From the NCBI GenBank assembly GCA_022925895.1, contig JAKSYS010000443.1:1-52211 (forward strand): DNA of 52,211 nucleotides. Direction: 5' to 3'. Of the stretch, positions 21,853 to 30,383 are shown in pieces. The notes under the pieces are model-generated. The model was not told the DNA's origin, made no database searches, and was given only the letters and a program-made list of their open reading frames with translations. Each line of letters opens with the position of its first letter. Position 1 is the first letter of the stretch. The DNA comes from Fragilaria crotonensis (Eukaryota; Bacillariophyta; Fragilariophyceae; Fragilariales; Fragilariaceae). Made by a program: the position numbers and the translations under genes.

Positions 21853-22977
21853 ATGAACCTTGCGGCCGCCTTCTTTATCTCCATTCTCGCTTTTGCCAAG
21901 GGGCAGATAGGAGAGAATGAGATCGACCAGGGCATGAGATTCCTTGCTGACCGTCCAGTGACAGTGTCGGAGCTTGCAACTCATGCCACTTATTCTGCTG
22001 GGTTATGGACATCTCTAGAGGGGATTGTCTATGACATCACAAATTTCGTGCATCCAGGTGGAACGAGCGCCATTTTAACTGTAGGAGGTAAAAGTGGCGA
22101 TACGTTGTACTTGAAAGCATACAACAACGGCAATCATCCTTACACGATTGCGCAGGTGGTTCTCAGGCCAAATGTCGTTCGGATCGGACCTTGGCAAGCC
22201 GATCCAACCAGGGCCCCAACCAAAGCCCCAACCAGGGCCCCTACCAAAGCCCCGACGGGTGCCACTACCAAGGCACCAACAGCTGCCCCTACCAAGGCAC
22301 CGACAGGTGCTCCTACCAAGGCACCGACGGCTGTGCCTACCAAAGCTCCAAATGCTGCCCCAACCAGTGCACCGACAGCTGCGCCAACCACAAGGGCTCC
22401 CACCGCTGCCCCGTCCAAGGCTCCCACCGCTGCCCCTACCTCTGCACCGACCGCAGCCCCGACTACTAAAGCACCAACCGCTGTTGGTGTCACGGCATCA
22501 CCAACCGGCACACCTACGACCAACGCACCCACTGGTGTCCCAACCAATGCACCAACCGGCACTCCTACAACCAAGGCACCCACCGGTGCCCCTACTTCTG
22601 CACCAACTGCAGTCCCAACGACCAAGGCACCCACCGCTGTGGGTGTCACCTCCTCACCCACCGGCACTCCCACGACCAAGGCACCCACTGCTGCCCCAAC
22701 CAAGGCACCTACCGGCACTCCCACGACCAAGGCCCCTACCAGGGCCCCTACGTCTGCACCAACTGCAGTCCCAACGACCAAGGCACCCACTACGGTTGTT
22801 GTCACTTTCGCACCCACCGGCACTCCCACGACTAGGGCACCCACCCTTCGCACGAGCAACAACGGTTCACCCACGCGTCGTCCAACCAAAAAGCGTCGTC
22901 CAACCAAAAAAGGAAATCGTGGTCGCAGTTTTATGGTCCGCAACAATGAAGCACCGGATGACGATGTCTTTAATTAA
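21853..22977 (+). CDS. Secreted cytochrome b5-like domain protein with APT-repeat tail
   Basis: 374 residues. Residues 1-18 (MNLAAAFFISILAFAKG) form a clear signal peptide. Residues about 30-105 match a cytochrome b5-like heme/steroid-binding fold: WTSLEGIVYDITNFV, then HPGG carrying the first heme-ligand histidine, and NNGNHPYTI with a plausible second histidine. From about 118 to 330 the protein consists of Ala-Pro-Thr-rich units (APTKAPT, PTGTPTTKAPT, AVPTTKAPTAVGVT), many potential O-glycosylation sites. The last 40 residues are strongly basic (RRPTKKRRPTKKGNRG) with an acidic tip. Such a domain combination suggests an extracellular or wall-associated redox or ligand-binding protein. No transmembrane segment beyond the signal and no intron are seen. 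Function is inferred. Confidence 0.85.
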   Translation: MNLAAAFFISILAFAKGQIGENEIDQGMRFLADRPVTVSELATHATYSAGLWTSLEGIVYDITNFVHPGGTSAILTVGGKSGDTLYLKAYNNGNHPYTIAQVVLRPNVVRIGPWQADPTRAPTKAPTRAPTKAPTGATTKAPTAAPTKAPTGAPTKAPTAVPTKAPNAAPTSAPTAAPTTRAPTAAPSKAPTAAPTSAPTAAPTTKAPTAVGVTASPTGTPTTNAPTGVPTNAPTGTPTTKAPTGAPTSAPTAVPTTKAPTAVGVTSSPTGTPTTKAPTAAPTKAPTGTPTTKAPTRAPTSAPTAVPTTKAPTTVVVTFAPTGTPTTRAPTLRTSNNGSPTRRPTKKRRPTKKGNRGRSFMVRNNEAPDDDVFN

Positions 22978-23224
22978 AAACGCGGGTATGGGAAAAACAA
23001 CATATGACTAGAGGTTTTGCAGACATGACAGATGTTATTGGCGCATCCCTAGTCACTTTGAGAGAATGACTCTATGAACTGGTGTGAGGGGCCATGTATT
23101 TTCAGATGTAACGCGAGATTTGCGCTCGTCCTCTAATTTCACATAAGATACCTGTATAGCTTGGAAATCGTATAGCTGCAGGCGTCCCAGGCACTATTAT
23201 TGTCAAAGCAACATTGTGTTTTTA
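22978..23224. other. Convergent intergenic region
   Basis: About 247 bases between two convergent genes; nothing else recognised. Confidence 0.45.
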
Positions 23225-24736
23225 TCAGCCAGTGGGGGCCATCATGTGGGTGTATTCGCTGAGTACGATTTGGGTATCATCATCAAACTCCCACTCCATC
23301 GTGTGGGTCGCGTCGTCATCCATTGGAGTGTTGGGCTTGGCAAGTGTGTAGTCGATGCGCAGTCTTCCGTCTAAGGCACAATTCGTCGTACTGCACAGAT
23401 CTGTCGTGACATTTGACAAGAACAAGACTTTGTTCCGATACACAAATTTCGCAACAGCATCGGTAACGTCCGTGTCAACCGAACCACGAGGAGCATTCGA
23501 ATCGAAAATGGTGGCCTTGACAATGCGTAGTTCCGCCACAAAGTTGAGTGAAATCAAAAAGGTAACAAGACCAGGTACCAAGTCGATGAAATCCATCATT
23601 ACCAAATTCCATGGTTCATTGGCATGAGTGCGAAAGAATTCTTCCATTTCGGGTATGAGTTTGACTGCGAACGAAACAGGCCGCAGGGATAGAAATCCCA
23701 ACAGGAGCATGACAAGGTCACCGGGTCCTCCAACACCGGGTGTTACTACGAACTGATTGACAAGGATTTGTGGTTCGTGCTCTCGTCGCTGCGGTTGTGC
23801 TTGTGCTGGTCCTCCACGTCGACGCTGCAGTTCTTCCAAATTCCATTGCAGCAATAGATTACAATCTCTTGTATTGTGCCACTGACTGTGCATGGCCTTG
23901 TTCGAATCGAAGCAATGGTACGTCGTAGCCACGAAATCACGATTGTATACGATACCATCCACCTCGAAATCTTGGTACATTCGTGGATGAAGGAGCACGC
24001 ACACTCGTGTATTTGCCGAAACGAGTTTTTGAAGTGTACACTCGTTGAGCAGAGTACTGCAATTGTCCTTCCCACCATTGCATTTATAAAGAAATGGACC
24101 AAGGCATTCTTGTATCATATCGAGTGCTTCCTTCTTGTGAAGTGGTGTAAAATGTCGTCCAAATTCCGGCACCATTTCACAAAAGATGAATTCACTTGGG
24201 TGTTGATACAAAAAGTCAGCAATCTGTTGCAGCACATCATACAACGGTGCACCCATGAGACACCCGTGAAAGATTCCAACACTCTTTCCTGTCGTTGGAG
24301 TAGTACTATTCGTCGCCATGCGAAGGTCCAACGAACGAACACCTCGAATCAATTGTTCTGCAACACTAACATTCTGTGTCCTCCCAATAGCACTAAACGC
24401 CTTGAAGGGTGAAATCGTGTCGGAAGCCGAATCATGACTTGCCGGGATACAGAGTGATCCAAGTTTGATGTTTGGTTGGATCTGTAAGAGATGATGCATC
24501 CAATCGGCATTCGAATTTTTGGAATCGGCATTGAAAAAGAAGAATCCATGGTGGCGTGGAATATTTTGAATGCAACATCCAAATTGCAAACAATTCAAAG
24601 ACAGTGCTGAACAAGGACAGTCTAAGATATCGACAACCTTCCTTTTCAGCTTAGTGATGCCATTCGTATGGTTGACATTCGTCGTTGTGTTCGACATTGT
24701 TGTAATGATCAGAGGGTTGTGGAGGGTTTGTGGCAT
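23225..24736 (-). CDS. PI-PLC X-domain-like phosphodiesterase
   Basis: 503 residues with the TIM-barrel signature of PLC-like phosphodiesterases. IPASHDSASD (about 93-102) carries the first catalytic histidine, QLIRGVRSLDLRM (about 133-145) the second conserved strand, and GIFHGCLMG (about 158-166) the second catalytic histidine. FIFCEMVPEFGRHF and NLVMMDFIDLVPG supply later barrel strands. There is no Y, C2 or EF-hand domain, so it resembles the stand-alone bacterial/trypanosome-type PI-PLC X proteins rather than animal PLC. A hydrophobic stretch VMLLLGFLSLRPVSFAVKLI (about 340-360) may be membrane-associated. Start at 24736; an alternative Met lies at codon 14. Substrate (phosphoinositide or another phosphodiester) is not deducible. 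Confidence 0.8.
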   Translation of the reverse strand: MPQTLHNPLIITTMSNTTTNVNHTNGITKLKRKVVDILDCPCSALSLNCLQFGCCIQNIPRHHGFFFFNADSKNSNADWMHHLLQIQPNIKLGSLCIPASHDSASDTISPFKAFSAIGRTQNVSVAEQLIRGVRSLDLRMATNSTTPTTGKSVGIFHGCLMGAPLYDVLQQIADFLYQHPSEFIFCEMVPEFGRHFTPLHKKEALDMIQECLGPFLYKCNGGKDNCSTLLNECTLQKLVSANTRVCVLLHPRMYQDFEVDGIVYNRDFVATTYHCFDSNKAMHSQWHNTRDCNLLLQWNLEELQRRRGGPAQAQPQRREHEPQILVNQFVVTPGVGGPGDLVMLLLGFLSLRPVSFAVKLIPEMEEFFRTHANEPWNLVMMDFIDLVPGLVTFLISLNFVAELRIVKATIFDSNAPRGSVDTDVTDAVAKFVYRNKVLFLSNVTTDLCSTTNCALDGRLRIDYTLAKPNTPMDDDATHTMEWEFDDDTQIVLSEYTHMMAPTG

Positions 24737-25812
24737 GTCTGATGTCGGATGGAATAGTGTACTCGGCGTACGTATGAAATCTGGAGGTCGCCAATAGGGA
24801 TTACTGGATTACTCTACCGGTATGTCATACGCGTAGTACTACTGTACAGTTTGCTACTTACGACTTAGTACTGGCGTATTGGCCCACGTAAGGGTGAACA
24901 GTATTGAGAGTTGAGAGTATTCGAATGGTCGGTACACGAGTACTGGCCGACGGTAGACTTTAGGTTAGTACGACCTACTACTACATGTAGTTGAAGTCTG
25001 GCATCGGACTTGACGGGAGAGGAAGCGAACCTGAGGGATCGTCCAGCTTTAGGCAATGGTGTCTTGAAGAGATAAACCATGGTGGTAGATTTGTGTGTTA
25101 AGAAGTAAAGGCCTTTACTGTTTTTGGTTGGGAAGTATTATAATAATCTTAAACTAGGATGAAAATCCAACATCACAGAGGAAGTGTTGTCTTACTCCCA
25201 CTTATTGAGTGGTGTTTGGCATTTTCTGTTCATAGTAAAATGAAACACAGCAAATTGTAGATCTCATGACAGGCTTTCTATTCAGCTTCAAAAAGTGATG
25301 ATATGATGTATATTGATGAAGGTATGAGTAGTCTAACTTTTTCCGAGATTTTTTCAACATAGTAGTAACCGGACAGTTCAGTCACTAGGTGGTAAATTGA
25401 GTCCCTTCTGACAATCTCAAGTTGGAACTTTTTTGCGCGTTACAAATACGTCTCAAGCATCTGTTCTACAATTCTGCCATCTCGGAAGTGATCTTTTTAG
25501 CAACGGATACATTCAAATTGCTGTTATATGGACCGCCGTAAAATTTCGAAGTTTGTAATGAAACTCTTGCTTTATATTTTATTTGGAATTAAATGATTAA
25601 ATAAGTAGCAAGAATTTTTTTTGTATGGAAAGTGCCATAGGATTAAAAAAATTTGAGATGTGAAGTACTTCTATGTTCAAAATTGACTTTGACTTTGTGG
25701 ACTTTGTGATGGCCGTTAGCAATGAAAAACTTGGATACTTGACTCTTTTGGCAGTATATTAGATTGCCAGCCTACCAACAAGTGCATACAGTGTCATAGT
25801 AGTAGGCCTCGG

Positions 25813-26035
25813 CAGGGTAAGGTAAAAGGTTGAGGGTAAAGGTAAAGCACTATTTTTACCTTACCTTTAACTCTTCCCCCTAGAAATTCTTTACCTTTAC
25901 CCTTTAGCAAGTCTTAAACTTTTACCTTACCCTTTACCTTTCAAATTACCTTTACCCTACTCATTAGCCGAGGGCCTTACCTTTACCTTTTACCCAGGTA
26001 AAGGGTAATTATTACCCCTGGCTGGTAATTGTCAT
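25813..26035. repeat. Degenerate GGTAAAGG / CCTTTACC inverted array
   Basis: Left of about 25850 the units read GGTAAGGTAAAAGG and GGGTAAAGGTAAAG. From 25855 to 25995 they read in the opposite orientation (TTTACCTTACC, CTTTACCTTTACCC), and a short GGTAAAGGGTAA returns at 25997. The arms could pair into imperfect hairpins. It is not the usual TTAGGG telomere unit. Confidence 0.7.
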
Positions 26036-26615
26036 GACACACCTTAGAATGTTTGTACTCTGCTCAATGGTTGCTTAGTGCTGTATTCACTACATTGTAT
26101 GGAATCAACGACAACAATGTTTATTGATGCTTATTGCTTACAAGAATTGGTACCAGAATTCAAGGAAGGTAAGTCTGATTCCTCATCAGCAACCAAGGTA
26201 TCAAATTGCATATTGACGTTTCTTCATAATCACTGCCGCCACGAAGAGCACATTCATCCCCTGTGGTGGTATCAAACACTGTTGTCATAGTTCTATCCAA
26301 AGAAAGATTTGATGCTGTCGTCGACACCTGGAGTCTCCTCTTGATGCGGGCTCCTTCTTGACTGACAGGGTTTGGATCGTTTTGTGGACTACTCCGTACT
26401 ACGTAGTATATAACAAGACGGCTGGCTGCAGAGCCTTATCTGAGGGAGAATTTCGACGTGTCTGAGGAAGAAGGGTATCAAAAGGCCCAGAGGTCAACCA
26501 AGGGGTCGGCGGTAGTTCGCTCGTAGCAAAAAGTAAAAGTTATATTGCAGTTTAAGATATAACTTATTTCGTCCATTCCCGAATCCAAGTGACGGTTGCA
26601 GTCCTTTCCTCCTAT

Positions 26616-26642
26616 GACCGACCGCATCTGATGCAGTCGGTC
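26616..26642. repeat. Near-perfect 27-bp palindrome
   Basis: Arms GACCGACCGCATC and GATGCAGTCGGTC pair over 13 bp with one mismatch around a single central T. It could be a protein-binding dyad or a cruciform; no neighbouring gene clarifies its role. Confidence 0.6.
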
Positions 26643-27111
26643 GGGAGTCCGGTACTGATTGCACGCTCTGTACAGTACGAGGGTTCCAGAGCTATGACCT
26701 GCGTAGTCACGAGCGTTGTCTCCCGTACGTCACAGGAGACCCTTTGAGGTCTTTCCCGAACTGGAAGAAGACTATGGATTGTTGAATTTCCAACCACCGA
26801 CATTTCGGTTAGTCAAGTCACACAGAAGATTGACCGCTCGAACTGCGTCTTCATGCCGATTGTTTCGAGTAGCGGTGCAAGAGACCGACAACCGGTTCGA
26901 AACAATTAGTGAGATTCAACAACGCCTCCAGCCGCAAGCACACCCTGTGTTATAAACCACAATTCGCTCCGTAACACGGTGGGCCCTGAACCTACCGTGA
27001 TCCTCTTACTACGGACGAGCTTAGAATACTGGAGATCAATAGACGCAGTCAATGAAACCTTGCTATTAATAAACGGGATTGTTTCGCGAGAATGATCCTC
27101 TCGCGAAAACC

Positions 27112-27186
27112 GAGAATGCCTAATGCACTAACAATTAAGGCGCTAACAAAAGTGCTAACCCAATCAAAATCCGCGGAGACGTCATC
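27112..27186 (+). repeat. Left TIR of the MULE
   Basis: 75 bp, from GAGAATGCC to GACGTCATC. Nearly identical in reverse complement to 29001-29074. Confidence 0.9.
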
Positions 27187-27463
27187 GGGGAGAGGGGTCA
27201 AAAAAATTATGTCAGTCGTCTGAGGTGATCTTTATCGTATACATGAATGAAAATGTTTATTCGAATTGCACGCCGGCCTCCCTACCATCACGTTTCCATC
27301 CCCCGCGCCCAAATTTGAAATTGAATTCAACTGAAAACACTACCACACTACTAAACATACGCAGCGTACAATTCGTATCATTCACAACTCACAAACCCTC
27401 ACAAATCACAAATCACTACATACAACGTATATCAACACGACGTCTCAGCAACATTCAGCGACA

Positions 27464-28165
27464 ATGGACCAAACAACCGCCCCAGACGTGGCAGAAGACG
27501 AAAACATGCACAATGCAAATGACCTCTTCTACTCTCCTGCCGAGCAGGTGAATTTATTTCTTATTCAAAAGGAATTTGATGGAGAGTTCCCTGTTGGCAC
27601 TTTGTTTTCAACACAAAGGCACCTCATCGATGCCATGCGTGAAAAGGCAACCAAGTTTGGATTCTTTATCATTGACAGGGGTATGGCTGCCTGTTGCTCT
27701 GAGACAACTTCAAGGGACACCACAAACACACGAAGACAGCAAGCTCGCAAATTGCTTGCTCAGGAAAATGGAAAAATGTATGTGCCTCGAAAATGTCCAA
27801 AATCAAAGTGCGGGTGTGAGTTCAAGGTCAACTTTGTTGGAATGAAAGGTAGTAAGGAAGTTAGAATCTCAAAAGTTCACTTCATGCACGGAAGGGGGTG
27901 TAAGCCTTCAGGGGAGCAATTCAAGGCTGAGTGGACTACTGGTGGACATGCATCCAGGCATCTGGCCTGTTCACAGAATCTTAAGCTGCACACCATTGTC
28001 CAATTGAAGTGGACAAGGGGAATGCAAATGACAACGATGGATTCACTGCTGGATTGCTCCTGCTGGCCAAACGAGGTTGCTGTTGGCAAGGCTTCTTCCT
28101 GGGAGGACTCCTATTTGGACGACGTACTTGATGCAACATCTTGCACAAGCTTGCTTGGATCGTAG
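27464..28165 (+). CDS. MULE transposase N-terminal fragment, FAR1/WRKY-GCM1-like zinc finger
   Basis: 233 residues from a good Met. Residues about 25-75 (VGTLFSTQRHLIDAMREKATKFGF) resemble the start of FAR1-type DNA-binding domains. Residues about 105-150 carry CPKSKCGCEFKVNF and VHFMHGRGC, a Cys/His set consistent with a WRKY-GCM1 zinc finger. These domains form the N-terminus of MULE transposases and bind the TIRs. The MULE catalytic domain and SWIM finger are absent, and the reading frame ends before the tandem repeats. It could act as a TIR-binding repressor, or be only a relic; both are inference. Confidence 0.65.
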   Translation: MDQTTAPDVAEDENMHNANDLFYSPAEQVNLFLIQKEFDGEFPVGTLFSTQRHLIDAMREKATKFGFFIIDRGMAACCSETTSRDTTNTRRQQARKLLAQENGKMYVPRKCPKSKCGCEFKVNFVGMKGSKEVRISKVHFMHGRGCKPSGEQFKAEWTTGGHASRHLACSQNLKLHTIVQLKWTRGMQMTTMDSLLDCSCWPNEVAVGKASSWEDSYLDDVLDATSCTSLLGS

Positions 28166-28230
28166 CGCAAAGCACCCTCTTGGAGCGGCAATGATATGAA
28201 GCAACACCACAGATCGCAGTCCAGGGCAAC

Positions 28231-28760
28231 TTGCCTGTGCGGTTGGCACTGAACAAGAGGATCGCGAAGCCAGCTTTCAACCTGTACCTCGCGAAATGCT
28301 GTTCCTCTTACTGGATGGCAATAAGGAACAACAAGAATCTGAGGTACTGGATCAAGCAAGCGACGACGACGATGCAGTCACGACAACTGACAAAGTGCGA
28401 CCGCAGTCCACCAGGGCAGCTCGCCTGCCAGTGCAGTTGGCACTGAGCAAGATCGCGAAGCCAGCTTTCAACCAGTACCTCGCGAAATGCTGTTCCTCTT
28501 ACTGGATGGCAATAAGGTACAACAAGAATCTGAGGTACTGGATCAAGCAAAGCGACGACGACGATGCAGTCACGACAACCGACAAAGTGACGACCGCAGT
28601 CCAGGGCAACTCGCCTGTGCAGTTGGCACTAAGCAAGATTGCGAAGCCAGCTTTCAACCAGTAACGCGCAAAATGCTGTTCCCCTTACTGAATGGCAATA
28701 AGGAACGACAAGATTGAGGTTCTGGATCAAGCAAAGCGACGACGACGATGCAGTCACGAC
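28231..28760. repeat. Three tandem ~190-bp units inside the MULE
   Basis: The marker GCGAAGCCAGCTTTCAACC recurs at 28264, 28455 and 28641, giving periods of 191 and 186 bp. Each unit also holds AAATGCTGTTCC and a GACGACGACGATGCAGTCACGACA segment. The units diverge by substitutions and small indels. Tandem subterminal units of this kind are common in MULEs. Confidence 0.85.
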
Positions 28761-29000
28761 AGGTGAAGTGCTCGCGATGACAAGGCAGCACTACAACAAA
28801 ATGCGTCGTTCGACGACAATGATGGTGTGTTGTGTGCATATTGAGACTCACAGTTTGGTAGTTCGGCACCATTTCGCTCTAAGTTAACGCATTGGCCAGG
28901 CCAGCGCATACACGCATTCAAAATGAAAGCAAAACACATGAATTGTATTGTTTTATTTAGGGAGGGGGTGCAAAGAATCGATGACGACGAGACTCGAAAT

Positions 29001-29074
29001 GATGACGTCTCCGCGGATTTTGATTGGGTTAGCGTTTAGTTAGCGCCTTAATTGTTAGTGCATTAGGCATTCTC
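29001..29074 (-). repeat. Right TIR of the MULE
   Basis: 74 bp. The outer end reads GGCATTCTC on the plus strand and is followed directly by the GCGAAAACC duplication. Confidence 0.9.
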
Positions 29075-29083
29075 GCGAAAACC

Positions 29084-29347
29084 TTTGTTCTTATTCTGTT
29101 TTTCTTCTGTGTCTTTTGCAATTGCGTTTCCCTTGACTACGTCTGCCCAAGTATTAAACTCGCGTGCACGACTGTCGTCAGTACCTTCTCTCCTGGTTAC
29201 TGTACTCTTCTTACCTGGCGCTTCGTCGACGCTCGTGCGCGTTGGTAATCCAATGACGCGCGTGCTAGATTGTCTATATCACTATATCCAACACCCCCCC
29301 CCCCCCCGATTAGAATAAGGTCTCCTCGACCAAAATTAATGCGGAAC
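29084..29347. other. Spacer between MULE and MITE
   Basis: About 260 bases with no gene. A run of 14 C lies at 29294-29307. Confidence 0.5.
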
Positions 29348-30024
29348 TTAGGCCCGTTCTTTCCGTCGCAGAATCAGCCGCAGACCAGTAGTCGAAGTAA
29401 TCAAATTTCATTCGAGTGAGTCAAAAATTTCTGCGGCTAAATGAATAGCACTGCGGCTGAAAAACCTCCTGGCTGTTTCGGGGAGGTTTTTCAGCTGCAG
29501 AAATCCGGGTTTTTAAAAATCAGCCGCAGAAATCCGGGTTTGAATTCACTCATCAAAATAGTACAATGTACACTATCGCAGCCCTACAGTAACAACGACA
29601 TGAATGTCCCCTTGTTGTGTCACTCGTTACTATGCGCACATTTATTACATCATTCCTTGATGGTTTCAAATTGGATAAATCATGAAATGCATGCGTCTGT
29701 TCTTATTCTCGCATTACTATGACATACGAGATACTAGTAGGATGTAGTAGCCGTTGTCCGTTATACAGCACATGCACTGAATTGTGATGACGGTACTGTA
29801 CGTATGACAGCATGACAGCGCAATGCAGTTGGCGTGTCGACGTTCATCTGTATGTTTGGCAGAAGAAAACACCTCATCCGGTTCACATCTGCATGAAATT
29901 CTGCGAGCGCCCTTTTCGAGGGCTTTCCAACCGTCATCAAAAATCAGTCGCAAAAAGGGCGTGCGAAGCGTGCGGTTGCGGCTGATTTTTGCGGGTGATT
30001 CTGCGACGGAAAGAACGGGCCTTA
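29348..30024. mobile_element. Harbinger/Tourist-like MITE, 671 bp
   Basis: A perfect 26-bp terminal inverted repeat beginning GGCCCGTTCTTTCC (29351-29376 and 29996-30021) is flanked by TTA on both sides (29348-29350 and 30022-30024). A 3-bp TWA duplication and GGCC-type ends are typical of PIF/Harbinger. The interior has no transposase frame. Subterminal copies of CAGCCGCAGAAATCCGGGTT occur near 29500-29545. A 14-bp perfect hairpin (29456-29469 with 29482-29495) lies inside. Confidence 0.8.
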
Positions 30025-30383
30025 GTAATTGCCTAAGTACCTCGATCCTTCAAGCTCTCGTGGCCGCGACGGTAAGTATGTGGATCGTTGACGCGGTCGG
30101 GATGCTCCTTCTTCGTTGTAGGCATAGGTGCATAAAGTATCCTACACACAATTATAGTCAATGTGGGGTGCTTGGTGAATGCTGCCGCACCCCCTGTGTT
30201 GTTGATAGCTTTCTAAGTTGGGAGTACCAAACGGGTGTGATAGCTTTCATATCATACAACCCCGCATCCACCGCAAGAGGGAAGGTTCAACGACGACTGG
30301 CTGCTACCCACTCAATACACACACCAACATAGCTTCCCTTATGCTAGGAAGAAGACTCTCGCCAACTGTCCACCAAGGTCTTG
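30025..30383. other. Intergenic region
   Basis: About 360 bases, 3' of the GPCR-like gene. Nothing recognised. Confidence 0.4.

Larger units (their letters stand above)
24737..27102. other. Gene-poor region
   Basis: About 2.4 kb without a convincing gene. It starts with the likely PLC promoter, includes an AT-rich pocket (25540-25680, roughly 70% or more A+T), a GGTAAA/TTTACC inverted array (25810-26040) and a near-perfect palindrome (26616-26642). Short open frames at 26078-26290 and 26716-26955 have no recognisable motif and I do not call them. Confidence 0.45.
27103..29083 (+). mobile_element. MULE-type DNA transposon, catalytic domain lost
   Basis: Terminal inverted repeats of about 75 bp (27112-27186 and 29001-29074) begin GAGAATGCCTAATGCAC and differ only by a few bases and one small length change. 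A 9-bp direct duplication GCGAAAACC flanks them (27103-27111 and 29075-29083). Long TIRs with a 9-bp target duplication are diagnostic of the Mutator superfamily. Inside are an ORF with a FAR1/WRKY-GCM1-like domain (27464-28165) and three tandem units of about 190 bp (28231-28760), but no MULE DDE transposase core. The 1.96-kb copy therefore looks non-autonomous. The left target lies in one arm of a hairpin (TTTCGCGAGA / TCTCGCGAAA, 27082-27108). Confidence 0.9.

Noticed and set aside
22140..22946. 268-codon minus-strand frame of Val-Gly-Ala repeats
   Set aside because: Antisense shadow of the APT repeats of the cytochrome b5-like gene.
25813..26035. Interstitial telomere
   Set aside because: Units are GGTAAA-like in both orientations; a perfect TTAGGG series is absent.
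28296..28664. 122-codon frame in the MULE
   Set aside because: It runs through the 190-bp tandem units, repeats itself, and has no domain or good context.
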